Shown piece after piece: positions 29,151-40,450 of a stretch of DNA of 64,000 bases. The notes below the pieces were generated by a model. It ran no database searches and was not told where the DNA came from. It saw only the letters and a list, made by a program, of their open reading frames with translations. The stretch is taken from positions 8,189,501 through 8,253,500 of the forward strand of contig JAPQWV010000005.1 of assembly GCA_027422505.1 (NCBI GenBank). Direction: 5' to 3'. The number at the start of each line of letters is the position of its first letter. Position 1 is the stretch's first letter. The stretch comes from Craterostigma plantagineum (taxonomy: Eukaryota > Streptophyta > Magnoliopsida > Lamiales > Linderniaceae). Both the position numbers and the translations under genes were made by a program.

Positions 29151-30427
29151 ATGTCGAGACATGCTCAACTTCCACCTCGTTGTCCTCTGCAAAGGAAAGT
29201 CGCTAATCAACAACATAACGCCTCATTTTCCCCACCATTATCACAAGATTACATCGATTCTTATCAGAGGAAAAGTGGATTTCATAAAAAGTCCATCTCC
29301 CAAAGTTTCGTGCTCGATCAACCAGCGTGGTTAAACGATTTGTTGAACGACGAGGACGCAGATTTTAATGGCACACTACATCTTCGAGCTGCAAGAGATT
29401 CTTTGACTCCTTATAAAGATCACGTTACGTTACATGAGAGTGATCATCTCCATGAAACCGAAAGTGCAGATTCTTTTGGAACAAATAACGTGCTTGACTC
29501 TACTTGCACCTACGGTCCTAACTCACCTCGGAAAAAAGATGACTTGGAGTTCCCTGAAAGAAAGATCGCTTCAGCGTTTTCTGATTTTCCTGTTCAAAAT
29601 ATGGAACACCTATTGCAAGGATGCAACTCCTTATATGCATCAGTTCAACGAGCTGACAGCTACGATACAGCGGGTGAAGGCAACGATGATCAGAACAAAC
29701 TATTGAAACGGTAATATTCTACATTAAAATCTTCTCTGTGCTGCAAAATGATGCTACTTCCATCACGATCATCTTATCATGTTTCGCTATGCGTCCATTT
29801 CTTTATACTATCTTCTGCAGCATTAGCTGCTTCGCTTCCTATTGTTGAAAACTTCCTCACGTTACAAGTCCCATTTATTCAGTCACCCAGGGCAGAGGTC
29901 TAGAGCTCGGAAGCTTCAATACATTGCTGAGTTGGAAAGAACTGTTGATATAATTCAGGTACTAAACTTGGGAAAGAAAAATGAAATGTAAATACTATAC
30001 AGCAAACAGAACTTCAGTTCTTACATTCTTCATAATTGAATATTACGCGAGTGCAGAATATGGGGTCCGATTTGTCCGTTCGTGTGGCCTCACTGCTTCA
30101 GAAGCATAAAGCTTTATCGATTGAAAACAGTACGCTGAAGCAGCACCTACTCAGAGTTCAGCAAGAGAAATATGTAGTAGATGGTAAGACTAAGGCAACT
30201 TCAACATGAGGTCCTATTTGGCCTCTACTAACCATTAAAGATCGTATCTCGGTATACTTTCAGGCGAATACAGATTACTTAAGAACGAGGTAGAGAGGCT
30301 GCGATCTGCTCTACCTATTTCATCGAAGACTAAGATGAAGCACAATAGGTCACTTTCCTCTGGCTACTTAAATTATTCAGACGCTATCTGGGACATGTTA
30401 GACGTGCGAAAACTCGATCTGAACTGA
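29151..30427 (+). CDS. bZIP-like transcription factor with Lys in place of the conserved basic-region Asn
   Basis: This is a nuclear leucine-zipper protein, closest in feel to the plant bZIP34/61-related proteins such as Arabidopsis At1g58110 and At4g06598. Exons 29151-29710, 29883-29958, 30057-30183 and 30264-30427 join in phase to 308 residues. QPAWLNDLL near residue 57 is a segment typical of this group. The basic region is short: K186-RHPGQRS-R194, followed by [14 protein letters not shown]. Heptad positions are L204, I211, L218, L225, L232 and L239. Canonical bZIPs have N-x7-R; here Lys replaces Asn, so DNA binding may be altered or may need a partner. The C-terminus ends KLDLN, which only partly resembles an EAR motif. 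The stop lies 482 bp from that of the convergent VPS60 gene. Confidence 0.88.
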
Positions 30428-30908
30428 AAAATAAACCTGCCCGAACTTCACGAAGGTACATCAGTAGTCTTATCCTATTCCACATGTCAAAACGAAAAAT
30501 AGAACTTGAGACAAAGTAGAAGCCACAAGGCTTGCATGGTTTTAAGCATGTTTCTACTGTCTACTGATATAGTTTTGGTGCAATTGTCGAATGTTTAGTA
30601 ACAATTTAAGACAATGAATGTGTGTGAGATAACGAATCGCCTGGAATCACCCAAAAAGCCGAGTATGCATATACACATCGCATCAAATCAATCTACAAAT
30701 CCACACATCATAGACGGACGGTAAGGAATCACTTTGTTTACAATATCGAAACAATCCTAAGAAAATGGAGTTAGTGTCTTGTCTTGCCTTGGCATTGGCA
30801 AGAAAGTATCAGCCATTTCAAGAAACAGTGGAATTGCATTTAACATGACACTGATAATGTTTGTATGTATGCCCACGAACTTCTTTGTGCCATGCCAAAC
30901 ACCCAAAG

Positions 30909-32906
30909 CTAGTTTCGTAGTGAAGCATTAGGGACAGTTGGTAAGCCCAACTCATCATCAGCCTGTTCAAAAGTCGAGGAAGGATAAATAAATAAGAAAC
31001 TACGCATTCCTAAGAACAGCACATTACTTGTAACTTAGCGCGCTTGGAAAAGGGCATACGAAGAAGAACGACAGAAGGGCGATATAAGAATTGTAGTCAA
31101 TACACTGAAAAGAGTATTATTATTGGAAGTACTACAGAAGCAAACAAGACAAGTGACCCAAAATCCATCGAAGTTATTAAAGAGGGAAAGCAACACTGCA
31201 TCCATTTCATGGCTTTGAAATAAATGATGAGAAACGATTAGCACATGAAGAAGTATTACATTTGTTCTGCCAGCTGGCACATGACCCATCGGAGCGGAAG
31301 GCAAGTTGAGTTCCGAATCCAAGTCAGAATCCTTGTCCGGCTGAAGGTAGGAAGGCGTACCTTCGGTCTCGAATCCCATGTCTGCTTCGAGGGCATCAAG
31401 TTCTGATAATACAAAGCAAAGGTTTTTAATGGATAATAAAACAAAGAATATATATATATAGTTTCGTAAGCTAACAAATCGAAATTAACTTGCTTAATTT
31501 TTATAATCCGATGCAAAAACAAGCATCATAGAATCTTCGATTTTATGGTAATAATAGGTGTATCTTATCTTACCACCCATGAGTTCATCCTCATCAATGT
31601 CGTCGGGAACATTGTAGCTTCTGCCAAGGGATTCTTGGATTTCATTACTCACATCCATTAGGTCTAGCATCTCGTCTTGTAGGCTCTGCATTCAAAAGCA
31701 AAATGAACTGAGCAAGTGAAGCATCCAAAAAACATAATTTCTTTGCAATGATGAAGGGATGATTTCAAAATACGAACATCGATGTCTTGAATCTTCACTG
31801 TTTTCATCATTCCTTTGAGCTCTTTGTTTGCCGACTTCAAGGCTGACATCTGGAGAAAAAGCATAGTTTAGTATCTTTTGAAATCGAACCGCAGCACTAT
31901 AACATTTACAAGCATAAGGCCCTAAATGGGAAAAAAATATCCTTGAACAAACATATAACCCAAAATGTCTTAACAGCACTATCAAAGCAGTGTAGTAAAG
32001 CTCCCACAAAGTTCGATCAATACTAATGCCGACTGTTTATTGCAACTGATGTATCTCATACTAACCTCAAAAGAATTTTAATATAACTTAAAAAAAAAAG
32101 CTATGTAAGACACATTAACAACAAATCACATACAGTTTGTTGAGCATCTTTAATCCCCTCTGCAGCAAATGCAACTTGATCTAGGTTGAATGTTTGGTTG
32201 TATAGCATATCTCGTTGACCTTCATACCTACCCATAACAAAAGCGTAAGAGAACATCAGTTGCGTAAAAGAAGAAGCGCACATCATAAATTGACGTTTAC
32301 ATTCTCTTCTGCTTAAGAACTCTCATTGCTCGAGCTTTGACCGCTTCTTGCGCTGGACCTGGTCGGGTTTTCTTGATCTGCTCCCGGTATCTTGTTAATT
32401 CAGCATCAAGTTTCTTTATCTTGTCATCGACATTTTCGCCTCTTTTATTGATCTGGAAAAGAGAAAAAACACTGCATACGTAAATCTTTGCACCACAACT
32501 TAATTATCTACCATTAATTGTGACGATCAACTAAGTTGGACAGATTTGCTCGGTTCTTCATCATAATACTGACTTCGTTACTACAACGAAGAAACCAAAT
32601 GACTTGTCAAGCTTAACCTTCGACTATAGCTATGGCTACCAAAGCAAAACAATACATCGAACGTTGCTTAAATTTCTGAATGAGAAAAACAGCAACCGAG
32701 ATTTCACCAGTCATCAATCCAATTTTAGTTCACAAATAAGCCGCGTTTGAAAAAAAAAAGAAGAAACTTAAGTCATAAATCAGATCATAACGAAAAGGGA
32801 AGAACCAATTCAGAAATTAAAAAGTCGCGGAGCGCACCCGATCGGATGCATCTTGAACAGAAGGAGGCGGTTCCTTGTCTTTCTTCACTCCAAAAACCCT
32901 TCTCAT
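30909..32906 (-). CDS. VPS60: ESCRT-III-related Snf7-family protein VPS60 (CHMP5)
   Basis: This is an SNF7-fold protein acting with LIP5/VTA1 to stimulate the VPS4/SKD1 ATPase at multivesicular endosomes. Exons from the 5' side: 32838-32906, 32301-32452, 32134-32227, 31778-31849, 31574-31685, 31260-31402 and 30909-30962. All phases agree and give 231 residues, matching the roughly 235 of plant VPS60. The start is MRRVFGVKKDKEPPPSVQDA. A basic helix (KTRPGPAQEAVKARAMRVLK) is followed by YEGQRDMLYNQTFNLDQVAF and LKSANKELKGMMK. The acidic C-terminal half has YNVPDDIDEDELMGELDALE and the tail LGLPTVPNASLRN. No residue is missing. Its presumptive promoter is interrupted by a fold-back element 214 bp upstream of the ATG. 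Confidence 0.96.
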
Positions 32907-33119
32907 CCTTACACTTCCGATCAAAGATAACAACGACCCTTGCAACTGCAAAAACCGAGTCCGCCGTATATGCGATTGCAATGAAAATCAAGCTTCTCAA
33001 AATTCAACTTCCTGTAGAAGTAGTAACTCGAACTCGTGGAAATTTCGTCTACGGAGAAATGATCAACGTTCAATTCAACGTCGTACCCAATATTATATCG
33101 ATAGAAATATAATCTCGAT

Positions 33120-34144
33120 GGCTATTCACCGCCCCATTTTTCCTAGTCACCGCCCCCTAAAGGACTGAAAAAAGACGATTTTGCCCTTATGATATTTAAA
33201 TTAATTTAAAAAGAGAAAATTATAATAAACAATAAAAATATCTATTTAAAGCTCTGTCCAGACAACACTTTTCAAATCACATATCGAAAATCAGACAAAA
33301 AAAAATACTGAAATCGCAATGGGTCGCCGACAGGGACAAGGAAAGGAAAGGGCCTATTTTCACGACTGGTAAGCCAAATTAACGTAAAACATTGTTCGAA
33401 TTTATTTGTATTATTTATTTGGATATTTTATTTTGATTATTTTTTTATTATTTATTTGGATTATTTATTTGTATTATTTATTTGGATTATTTATTTATAT
33501 TATTTATTTGGATTATTTATTTGGATTATTTATTTGGATTATTTATTTGTATATTTTATTTGTATTATTTATTTGGATTATTTATTTGGATTATTTATTT
33601 GAATTATTTATTTGTATTATTTATAAATAATCCAAATAAATAATCCAAATAAATAATCCAAATAAATAATCCAAATAAATAATCCAAATAAATAATATAA
33701 ATAAATAATCAAAATAAAAAATAAAAAAAAAATTCGACCGAAATCAATTTTCGGTCGTTACAGTACTGACCGAAAATTGATTTCGGTCAGTACTGTAACG
33801 ACCGAAAATTGATTTCGGTCGAATTTTTTTTTTTTCTTTCGGTCGAGTTGAAATTCGAACAATGTTTTACGTTAATTTGGCTTACCGGTCGTGAAAATAG
33901 GCCCTTTCCCTTTCCTTGTCCCTGTCGGCGATCCATTGCGATTTCAGTATTTTTTGTTTTTGTCTGATTTTCGATATGTGATTTGAAAAGTGTTGTCTGG
34001 ACAGAGCTTTAAATAGATATTTTTATTGTTTATTATAATTTTCTCTTTTTAAATTAATTTAAATAGCATAAGGGCAAAATCGTCTTTTTCCAGCCCTTTA
34101 AGGGGCGGTAACAAGTAAAAGGCGGGCGGTAAATAGTAATTCCC
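33120..34144. mobile_element. Fold-back (giant palindrome) element, ~1.03 kb, in the VPS60 5' region
   Basis: ATAATCTCGAT occurs at 33109-33119 and again at 34145-34155 (the shared word extends two more bases), so the element is bounded by a perfect 9-11 bp duplication. The two arms (about 33145-33405 and 33850-34110) are near-perfect inverted copies, including GCTCTGTCCAGACAACACTT and CAGGGACAAGGAAAGG. The centre is a tandem ATTATTTATTTGG tract and its complement (33405-33715). A second nested palindrome of CGACCGAAATCAATTTTCGG lies at about 33733-33828. Each arm carries an exon-like piece, MGRRQGQGKERAYFHDW followed by a GTAAG-type donor. Confidence 0.85.
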
Positions 34145-34155
34145 ATAATCTCGAT

Positions 34156-35977
34156 GGGGTTGTGAATTGTGATATTCGATGCCGATTTCTTCTTCGTTGG
34201 ACGGCTGACCACGTGCTCCCACGTGATCACGTGTGGGCCTTTATGAGTTCTCAGCCCAATAAAGATCATCGTTTCGGCCTTTTTGAGTTCTCAGCCCATA
34301 AAATTGAAGATAAAAATGAAAACCACACTTTTTCTTCGTACTAGTATGTTTAGCACGTGTATGTAAACATATCAAATTATTTTATATTTTAAATATTTTA
34401 GAGTATTAATAAAGTTATTTATAAAATTATCGATTAAATATTGGCTTGAACTTGGGCTTGAGTTTTAGTATTTTTTATTGTTTCTTAAATTAACAAACGG
34501 TTGGAAATCTACTTGTAAATATGAATGATTCTATGGAAGCATTATGTGCATTTTTTAGTATGTTTTCCCAGGATAATATAAAATTATTTCCGACTTGTTG
34601 AGATCCATATTATAATTGTTACAAATTGCGCACTTCAAATAAGCCACCCAATAACTAACGGTGTTTATAGCTTATTTTTCAAAGATATTCTGCATGTCCA
34701 ATTTTGGGTGAATAACTAACAAATAAGTGGTTTAAATTTTTTTTAAGCATTCCGGAAGTATTTTCAATTGCTAATACTATTGGATCGCCATATTCGTCTA
34801 GAAGGTTTAGAGCAAATGTTAAACTACTAGAAGCAAAGATTGAGCGATGATCGTAGTTTTTTTATAATAGTCAGGGGTAATTTTTTTTTTATTTAATGTT
34901 GAAGACATATTTTTCATAAATTTCTAAGTTGGACATGAATTTTTTTTACATTATTAATAAAAATATAGTATTCTTAAATATCTATCTATTTTATTAAGCG
35001 TGATTGCTTGATATAAACTCACAATTAGTCTCTCAAATTATGCTTAAAAATTAAATAATAAAATTTGTGAAAAAACAGTCACTAACTTTAATTACTATTT
35101 CTAGTTATTCCATCTTTAATTTTATAATAAATGAATTTTCTTTTTATATACTTACAGAATATATAATTAAATTTAAACTATTAAATATCTTAAACTAAAA
35201 TAATATGATATATATGGATATATATCCTAGTCCACGCATATGACTGTGCAAAAAGTACTAGTGTTTCAATTATTACACAGGAAGGAAAAAGTAACAGAAA
35301 AAATATTTGAAACCATAAACCCACGGTTCAAACAGTAACCGTATAAAAGAATTTTCTTTTTGTACATTATTGAAAGATATAACTTTCCTACATATTATTA
35401 CAATAGTTCAGTTATGGTTAGAGATTTTACTAACCGTAAACCGACAATTCATAACCGCGAACTGTAACTGAGCAATAACCGAATGAACACGTCTACGTAG
35501 ATACTAGGGTAAAAGTATATTGTAAGTGGAATAGTGTGCGCAGTTAGTCTGATTGGTATACTTAGCTTGTAGCTAATTTGTTCCCTCGTGGTAATGAAAA
35601 TCTTTCATACAAAAAAAAAAGATACTAGGGTAAAAGATGAGTTGACCTTACTGACGAAGTAAGATCTACAACTCTAGTCCATAAACTTGATTCCATTTAA
35701 ACTAATGACTTATTAATAATGGATGTCTCAATTATTTTTTGAATAATCGGCCTAAAGTTCAACAAAACTGAAGCAAAAAGACCAAAATGAGAATTTTAGA
35801 AAATAATGAAGTATGATTTCAATTTTGACTGGACTCCACTCCTTTGATTTTCTGGCTCACACTGCTTGAGTCGTATTCTAAGCTTTTTCTATTATTTTAT
35901 TTTATTTTCTGAGCGTGTTGAAGTCGAAAATAATATAAAGCTCAGGCTCGAGTTCAAACTATATGGATAATTTTTTT
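34156..35977. other. A+T-rich intergenic DNA, nothing recognised
   Basis: Low-complexity A+T-rich DNA with no family-supported ORF and no inverted or direct repeats that I could bound. It separates the VPS60 promoter region from the element at 35978. Confidence 0.5.
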
Positions 35978-36488
35978 CATGGGAAAACGACATTTTTATC
36001 CCCGATGTTTGTAGCACGGGCGTTTCGGTCCCCCATATTCCGGGGTTCCACTTGTAGTCCCATGGGTTGTGTTTGGTTCTCTGATTAACTTAATCACTAT
36101 TTTATGTGGGATTTAACACGTGAGAGCACACGATCTCCTTTTACTTGACTTAACATATCATATTCATCATCTTCTTCAACTAAAACGCACGTGAGCATCG
36201 TTACACATCACATTTAACTCAGTTTCAAGGTCGTCAACCTTCCCTAAATATGATGTGTAATTACGTTCATGTGGCTTTAAGTCGAAGAAAAAGATGAGTT
36301 ATGAGGTTTTAAGTCTAGTAAAAAGAGATGTGTGCTCTCACGTGTTAAATTCCGTGTAAATTAGCAATGAAATTAATCGAGAGACCAAGTCGGGTCGATA
36401 ACATTGGAGACAAAACGTGGCACCTCGGAATATGGGGGACCAGAAACGCTCATGCCTCAAAGATTGGGGACTAAAAATATCGTTCGTC
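35978..36488. mobile_element. Mutator-like MITE, ~511 bp
   Basis: The ends are ACGACATTTTTATCCCCGAT and, inverted from the right, ACGATATTTTTAGTCCCCAA. Both continue to GGTCCCCCATATTCCG. The flanks AATTTTTTT (35969-35977) and AAATTTTTT (36489-36497) match at 8 of 9, though they are low complexity. A relative sits in intron 3 of the neighbouring gene. There is no ORF. Confidence 0.65.
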
Positions 36489-36659
36489 AAATTTTTTACC
36501 AAGCTCAACAAATTGCACCCCTGATTTATAGTTTAATTACAACACCATCTTAAACTGTCCTGAAAACAAACACATCATATGTTGCAATAAGCATCACACC
36601 ATAGGTAAACACAAAGCCCATGCTGCTAAAGATTTGGTGAAAATAACTACCACAAACAC

Positions 36660-38958
36660 TCAAGGATCGAGGCCGAGCTCCTTCCTCGTCTTCCCCACGA
36701 ACAAGTCCCCGGACTTGAGCATGCCGGGCAGCCGACCACCGAAAGTAACAAACGGAAATTGCACAATTCCTTCTCTCCGTCCGAGCGAGACGAGGGCGAA
36801 TGCCTTGGACGGCTTGTATTCTGATAGCCTTCTCTCGCCCCGTCCCCTCATCAATAGCCTCAGGTTCTTGGCCGTCAAAAGGGCGTGCGTTTTAGCCAAG
36901 TACGCTTGTTTGATCTCCTACAATGAAGGTGATTTTGTTTTCGTGTCTGGAATCACAGAGTGAACGCCATTTTTCGTCCTCAATATTTGGGCATAGATGT
37001 TTTAGTTCTACACGTTTTCAGATGTCGCTTATTGTTGTCAATGTTACTGATTCTGTATCGTTTTGATCCTCCGATTTATTTACTCGTTAGTCTTGACGGA
37101 ATTTACGGGCTGGACCAGCCCGAATTTACGAGTCGTTTTGGTCCCATATTCTTCGTCTCGCAAAAGTTCGAATTGGCTAGCCCGTAAAATCCGTCCAAGC
37201 AGACGGTTAGATTAATCGGGGGAGTCACAATGACACACGGTCGATAACATTGGAGAATCAAAAGTGGCATCTCGGAACATGAAGGATAAGAATATGCGTG
37301 ACCCAAATATTAAGGACCAAAAATGATATTCTAGAATCAACATGTTTACTTACGGGGACATTCGTGACGTCTCCGATCGCAAAGATGTTGCCGTGGCCCT
37401 CGACCCTCAGCTTCGAATCGACGACCAACCTTCCGCCAGCGTCCAACCTATCCTCTAAGATCGTCCCCCTCAGCCAGGACGAGGCAACGGTGGGGCCCGT
37501 GCAGAGGAAGTGGCAATCCGCTGCGATTTTCTCGCCTCCCGGCGTCTCGTAGGCGCCGTTATTGGCTCCAGTGCTCTTCACGTCGACGGATTGGTTCAGG
37601 ACGACTTCGACCCCCTTCGAAGTGAGCCAATCCATCGCCAGTTTCCCGGCTTTTTCTCCGATGAATTCGAGCAACCTCGGCCCTTGGTGGACTAAAGTCA
37701 CCCTCTTGTCCGGGAAATCGAAGGCTATCTCCGCCGCTAGCTCCACTCCCGTGGGCCCGCCTCCGACGACTAAGATCGACCGCGAAGATTCGATCCGTTC
37801 GTGCGCTGAGGACGTAAAAATACGACGACTTAGCGACAAAATATATAGACATAAAGATATTTTCGGGATCGAATGGCGTTGAAAAATTATGATAGAAAAT
37901 TTGAAAAAAATCCTACAAGATTAAGTTTTTAGGCGAAGTGGTCATTCGATATGATATTAGAATTGAGAGATCAAATAAGTCATGGCTACGAATCCTCACG
38001 ATCACCACTTCTGAGGCTATACAATAGAGAAACCAGTCCATACGTGAAACAATGTAAGTTAAATAAAATATATGAAGTGTAATAATAATATAAATCCAGT
38101 GTGTTTGGTTGGGATATTAGGGAGGGTTAGAATTAACTAAAATTAGTGATTGGATGAAATCTATCAACTGAGCACTCCATAAATTCATATCCTTCATTAT
38201 TTAAATCCAACTAAATCTAATACCCTTTAACACATCCTCCCACCAAACGGACCCTAAGTTTAACCGTTTAGGTGAGATGGTCATTAGGGAGAATATGAAA
38301 CAGAGCGAAAAGAAGAAATTCATCTTTTTCTCTACCTTCTTGGTAGTATCCCATCTTCTCCGACTTTGTATAACCGCCGGTATTTACCGAGCCAGTGGCA
38401 ATTACGAGGTAATCATATTCGACTCGATCGCCTTGGGCGGTTAGTACTTCGTTTTCGGTGATGTTGATCGCCGGCGAAGCGATGATTCGTGCCTTGGGAA
38501 GGTATTCCCTGTGATTGATGAGCGTTCTCTTGGCAAAAGATGGCTGCACCATAGCTCTAAGGCTCGCCCAAGAGACTTCAAAATACTCATTTCTGAAAGT
38601 CATCAGATGAAATACAGCCGATTTTTAGGCTGATTTTCAAAGGTAATGAGAAATTCGAAAGAACCCCCAAAAAGCTAGATTTCTTACAGATCTTGATAAC
38701 TAACGTCTTCTTAGAAATCACTAGACTTGGTATTTACCATAGTGGAGCAGGGAGTAAAAAGAGCACAAGATTAATAATAGCTTACGCATCTATGAGGACA
38801 ACGTCGGCGTCGTCTTGGAGGTTCTTGGCGAGTACTGAGCCGCCGGAGCCTCCACCGACCACCACTACGCGCTTCCTCGGCGGCCGATCGGTTTTTCGTG
38901 GGATTAGATTCGTCAGGAAATTGTATAGGAAAAACAATGCCGAATAAAAGAAACCCAT
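36660..38958 (-). CDS. AIFM2/FSP1-like FAD- and NAD(P)H-dependent oxidoreductase
   Basis: This belongs to the pyridine nucleotide-disulphide oxidoreductase fold of the AMID/AIFM2/FSP1 group; the animal relative reduces coenzyme Q and vitamin K at membranes. Exons from the 5' side: 38786-38958, 38336-38592, 37354-37805 and 36660-36917, in phase, 379 residues (typical for plant members). The start is MGFFYSALFFLYNFLTNLIP, a hydrophobic segment that could anchor the protein. The FAD motif VVVVGGGSGGS is at 31-41 and the NAD(P) motif ILVVGGGPTG at 154-163. YDYLVIATGS and the second FAD-binding motif NIFAIGDVTNVP (Asp289) follow. The C-terminus ends KTRKELGLDP. Intron 2 holds a PIF-like MITE and intron 3 a Mutator-like MITE. 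The plant substrate is not known from sequence. Confidence 0.93.
36959..37333. mobile_element. Mutator-like MITE inside intron 3 of the FSP1-like gene
   Basis: The left end reads GCCATTTTTCGTCCTCAATA. The right end inverted reads ATCATTTTTGGTCCTTAATA. Inner pairs (TGTCAATGTT / CTCCAATGTT inverted) show the same layout as the 35978 element. The flanks GAATCACAG (36950-36958) and GAATCAACA (37334-37342) match at 7 of 9. It makes up most of the 436-bp intron. Confidence 0.6.
38094..38254. mobile_element. PIF/Harbinger-like MITE, 161 bp, intron 2 of the FSP1-like gene
   Basis: The ends are CCAGTGTGTTTGGTTGGG and, inverted, GGGTCCGTTTGGTGGG. TAA is duplicated at 38091-38093 and 38255-38257. It is a small Tourist-like element with no coding capacity. 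Confidence 0.7.
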
Positions 38959-39760
38959 TGTAAAGGTATGCTTGCTTAAATGACCCTTTCGGCATAACTT
39001 TTTGGATACATAAATATGTATTATATAGTGATATTATCCAACCTCCTTACGTCGGCTGAGTAATGCCAACGTAATACAGTAAAATCTCATTAAATTAATA
39101 ACATTATAGCATTAAATTCTATTAATTTAGTGAGTTATTAATATATCGATTAATATTCTATTAAAGAAAAACTTTTCTAATTCAGCTATTTCTTAGTCCT
39201 GACGGACTGAGAATATTATTCATATTACATACAATTCTATCGCATACAATAATTTATCAATAATAATATTGATCATTTTATTTGTTGTAATGATCTTCTA
39301 GCTAGATATATGACATGCTGTCCATAGCAAAACTCATGAATATTTTATCAATATAATAGTTTAGCAAATCATAATTAATTTATAATCGTAATATTTATGA
39401 ATTATTAACTTACTGTTTTAAGGACCTAATGTTTATAAAGGGCTTTTTCAAAAAATTATTATATTATTATCTTATCGAATTTGATGATTTTTTTAAAGGC
39501 TCAAGTCGGGACTAGACGATTTTATTATTTTAAAGAGTTTATTAATTTATAGAGGTTTTATTGTAACAATGTCTATTATTGAACATTGGTTTTCGAAAAT
39601 TTGAATGCTTAATGGGAAAACCATAGAGTAAATCATATAATAAAGGATGTAAAAAGGTATGGGTGAGTTTATGGCAACGTCGGGTTCGGGCCCTATTGCT
39701 TTTTATCTATATTTATTTTTCGCTCTTACAAAATTTTTGGAACTTATACGATGTAAATTA
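38959..39760. other. A+T-rich flank upstream of the FSP1-like gene, nothing recognised
   Basis: This should contain the FSP1-like promoter. I see no clear TATA/leader arrangement and no repeats I can bound. No ORF resembles a known protein. Confidence 0.4.
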
Positions 39761-40010
39761 CCTTTTTTTTTTCGAAACGATAGCTTGTATTAATCAACAA
39801 AAATACATGGACTAATAGTCCAATGGGTCTCTCCGGTGACATCAGTATCCGGTAGAGAACAAATGCTCACATAGGAGCACGACATCAATAGTGACAAAGG
39901 CCGACAGAAAACGAAATAAACCCCGAACTTGGACCAAAGAACTATAGGATATACCAGAAAAGGTTATTAATCCACATCTACGATACTCTACACTTTTTTG
40001 ACCAACGACT
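39761..40010 (-). mobile_element. Possible non-LTR retroelement 3' end with poly(A), minus strand
   Basis: Read on the minus strand, G+C-balanced sequence (ending GCTATCGTTTCG) runs into an A-rich tail complementary to the T run at about 39763-39772. Such a tail is expected of a LINE or SINE 3' end. No target duplication or coding domain was found, so this is weak. Confidence 0.3.
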
Positions 40011-40319
40011 CGAGGCCCTCGTCTTCATCGAAAGGGGCTCCACTGAGAAGAAAAGACTCCACAATTAGGGCTCCTGACCCAATGGCCGGGAGAAACGAGC
40101 TCCACGCGGAAGACTCATGAGTGGTCGATGGCGAGAGGTGGTGGTGCGTGACAGCCAGTGGGTGGCAAGGCGGCGGAGGCTGCGACGAGGCGGCGGAGGA
40201 GGCTGCGGCGAGGTGGCGACGGAGTGAAACAGCCCGCTCTCGGGACCTGTGGGGTTGGGCCAACTGCACTTCATTGATTGTGTGGCCCCACTGTATCACC
40301 ACTAGCCTTCCAGCGTGCT

Positions 40320-40450
40320 TTGCACTGCACGCACCATGAGCTACTTTCCAGGGGTCACCATCCCAGTGCTACTCCAAGTTAGGCACGCTTAACTTTGAAG
40401 TTCTTATGGATGGACTCCCGAAAAAGAAGGTGCACCTTTGGTGGTATGAG
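40320..40450 (-). repeat. 5S-rRNA-like sequence, probable Cassandra-type TRIM LTR fragment
   Basis: On the minus strand GAACTTCAAAGTTAAGCGTG is nearly the internal promoter region of plant 5S rRNA. It is followed by GAGTAGCACTGGGATGGTGAC and CCTGGAAAGT in 5S order. It is diverged and interrupted, so not a functional 5S gene. Cassandra retrotransposons carry 5S-like sequence in their LTRs. The upstream flank here (ATCCCACACCG, then a TATAAGAG box) resembles a Cassandra LTR U3. LTR ends and target duplication were not found. GC-rich GAGGCGGCGGAGG blocks flank it on both sides (about 40120-40230 and 40640-40760). Confidence 0.6.

Noticed and set aside
33406..33630. 74-aa ORF rich in Tyr/Ile/Leu
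   Set aside because: It translates the ATTATTTATTTGG tandem tract in the fold-back centre; low-complexity, not a gene.
40320..40450. Functional 5S rRNA gene
   Set aside because: Insertions and many differences from plant 5S, and no tandem 5S units nearby.
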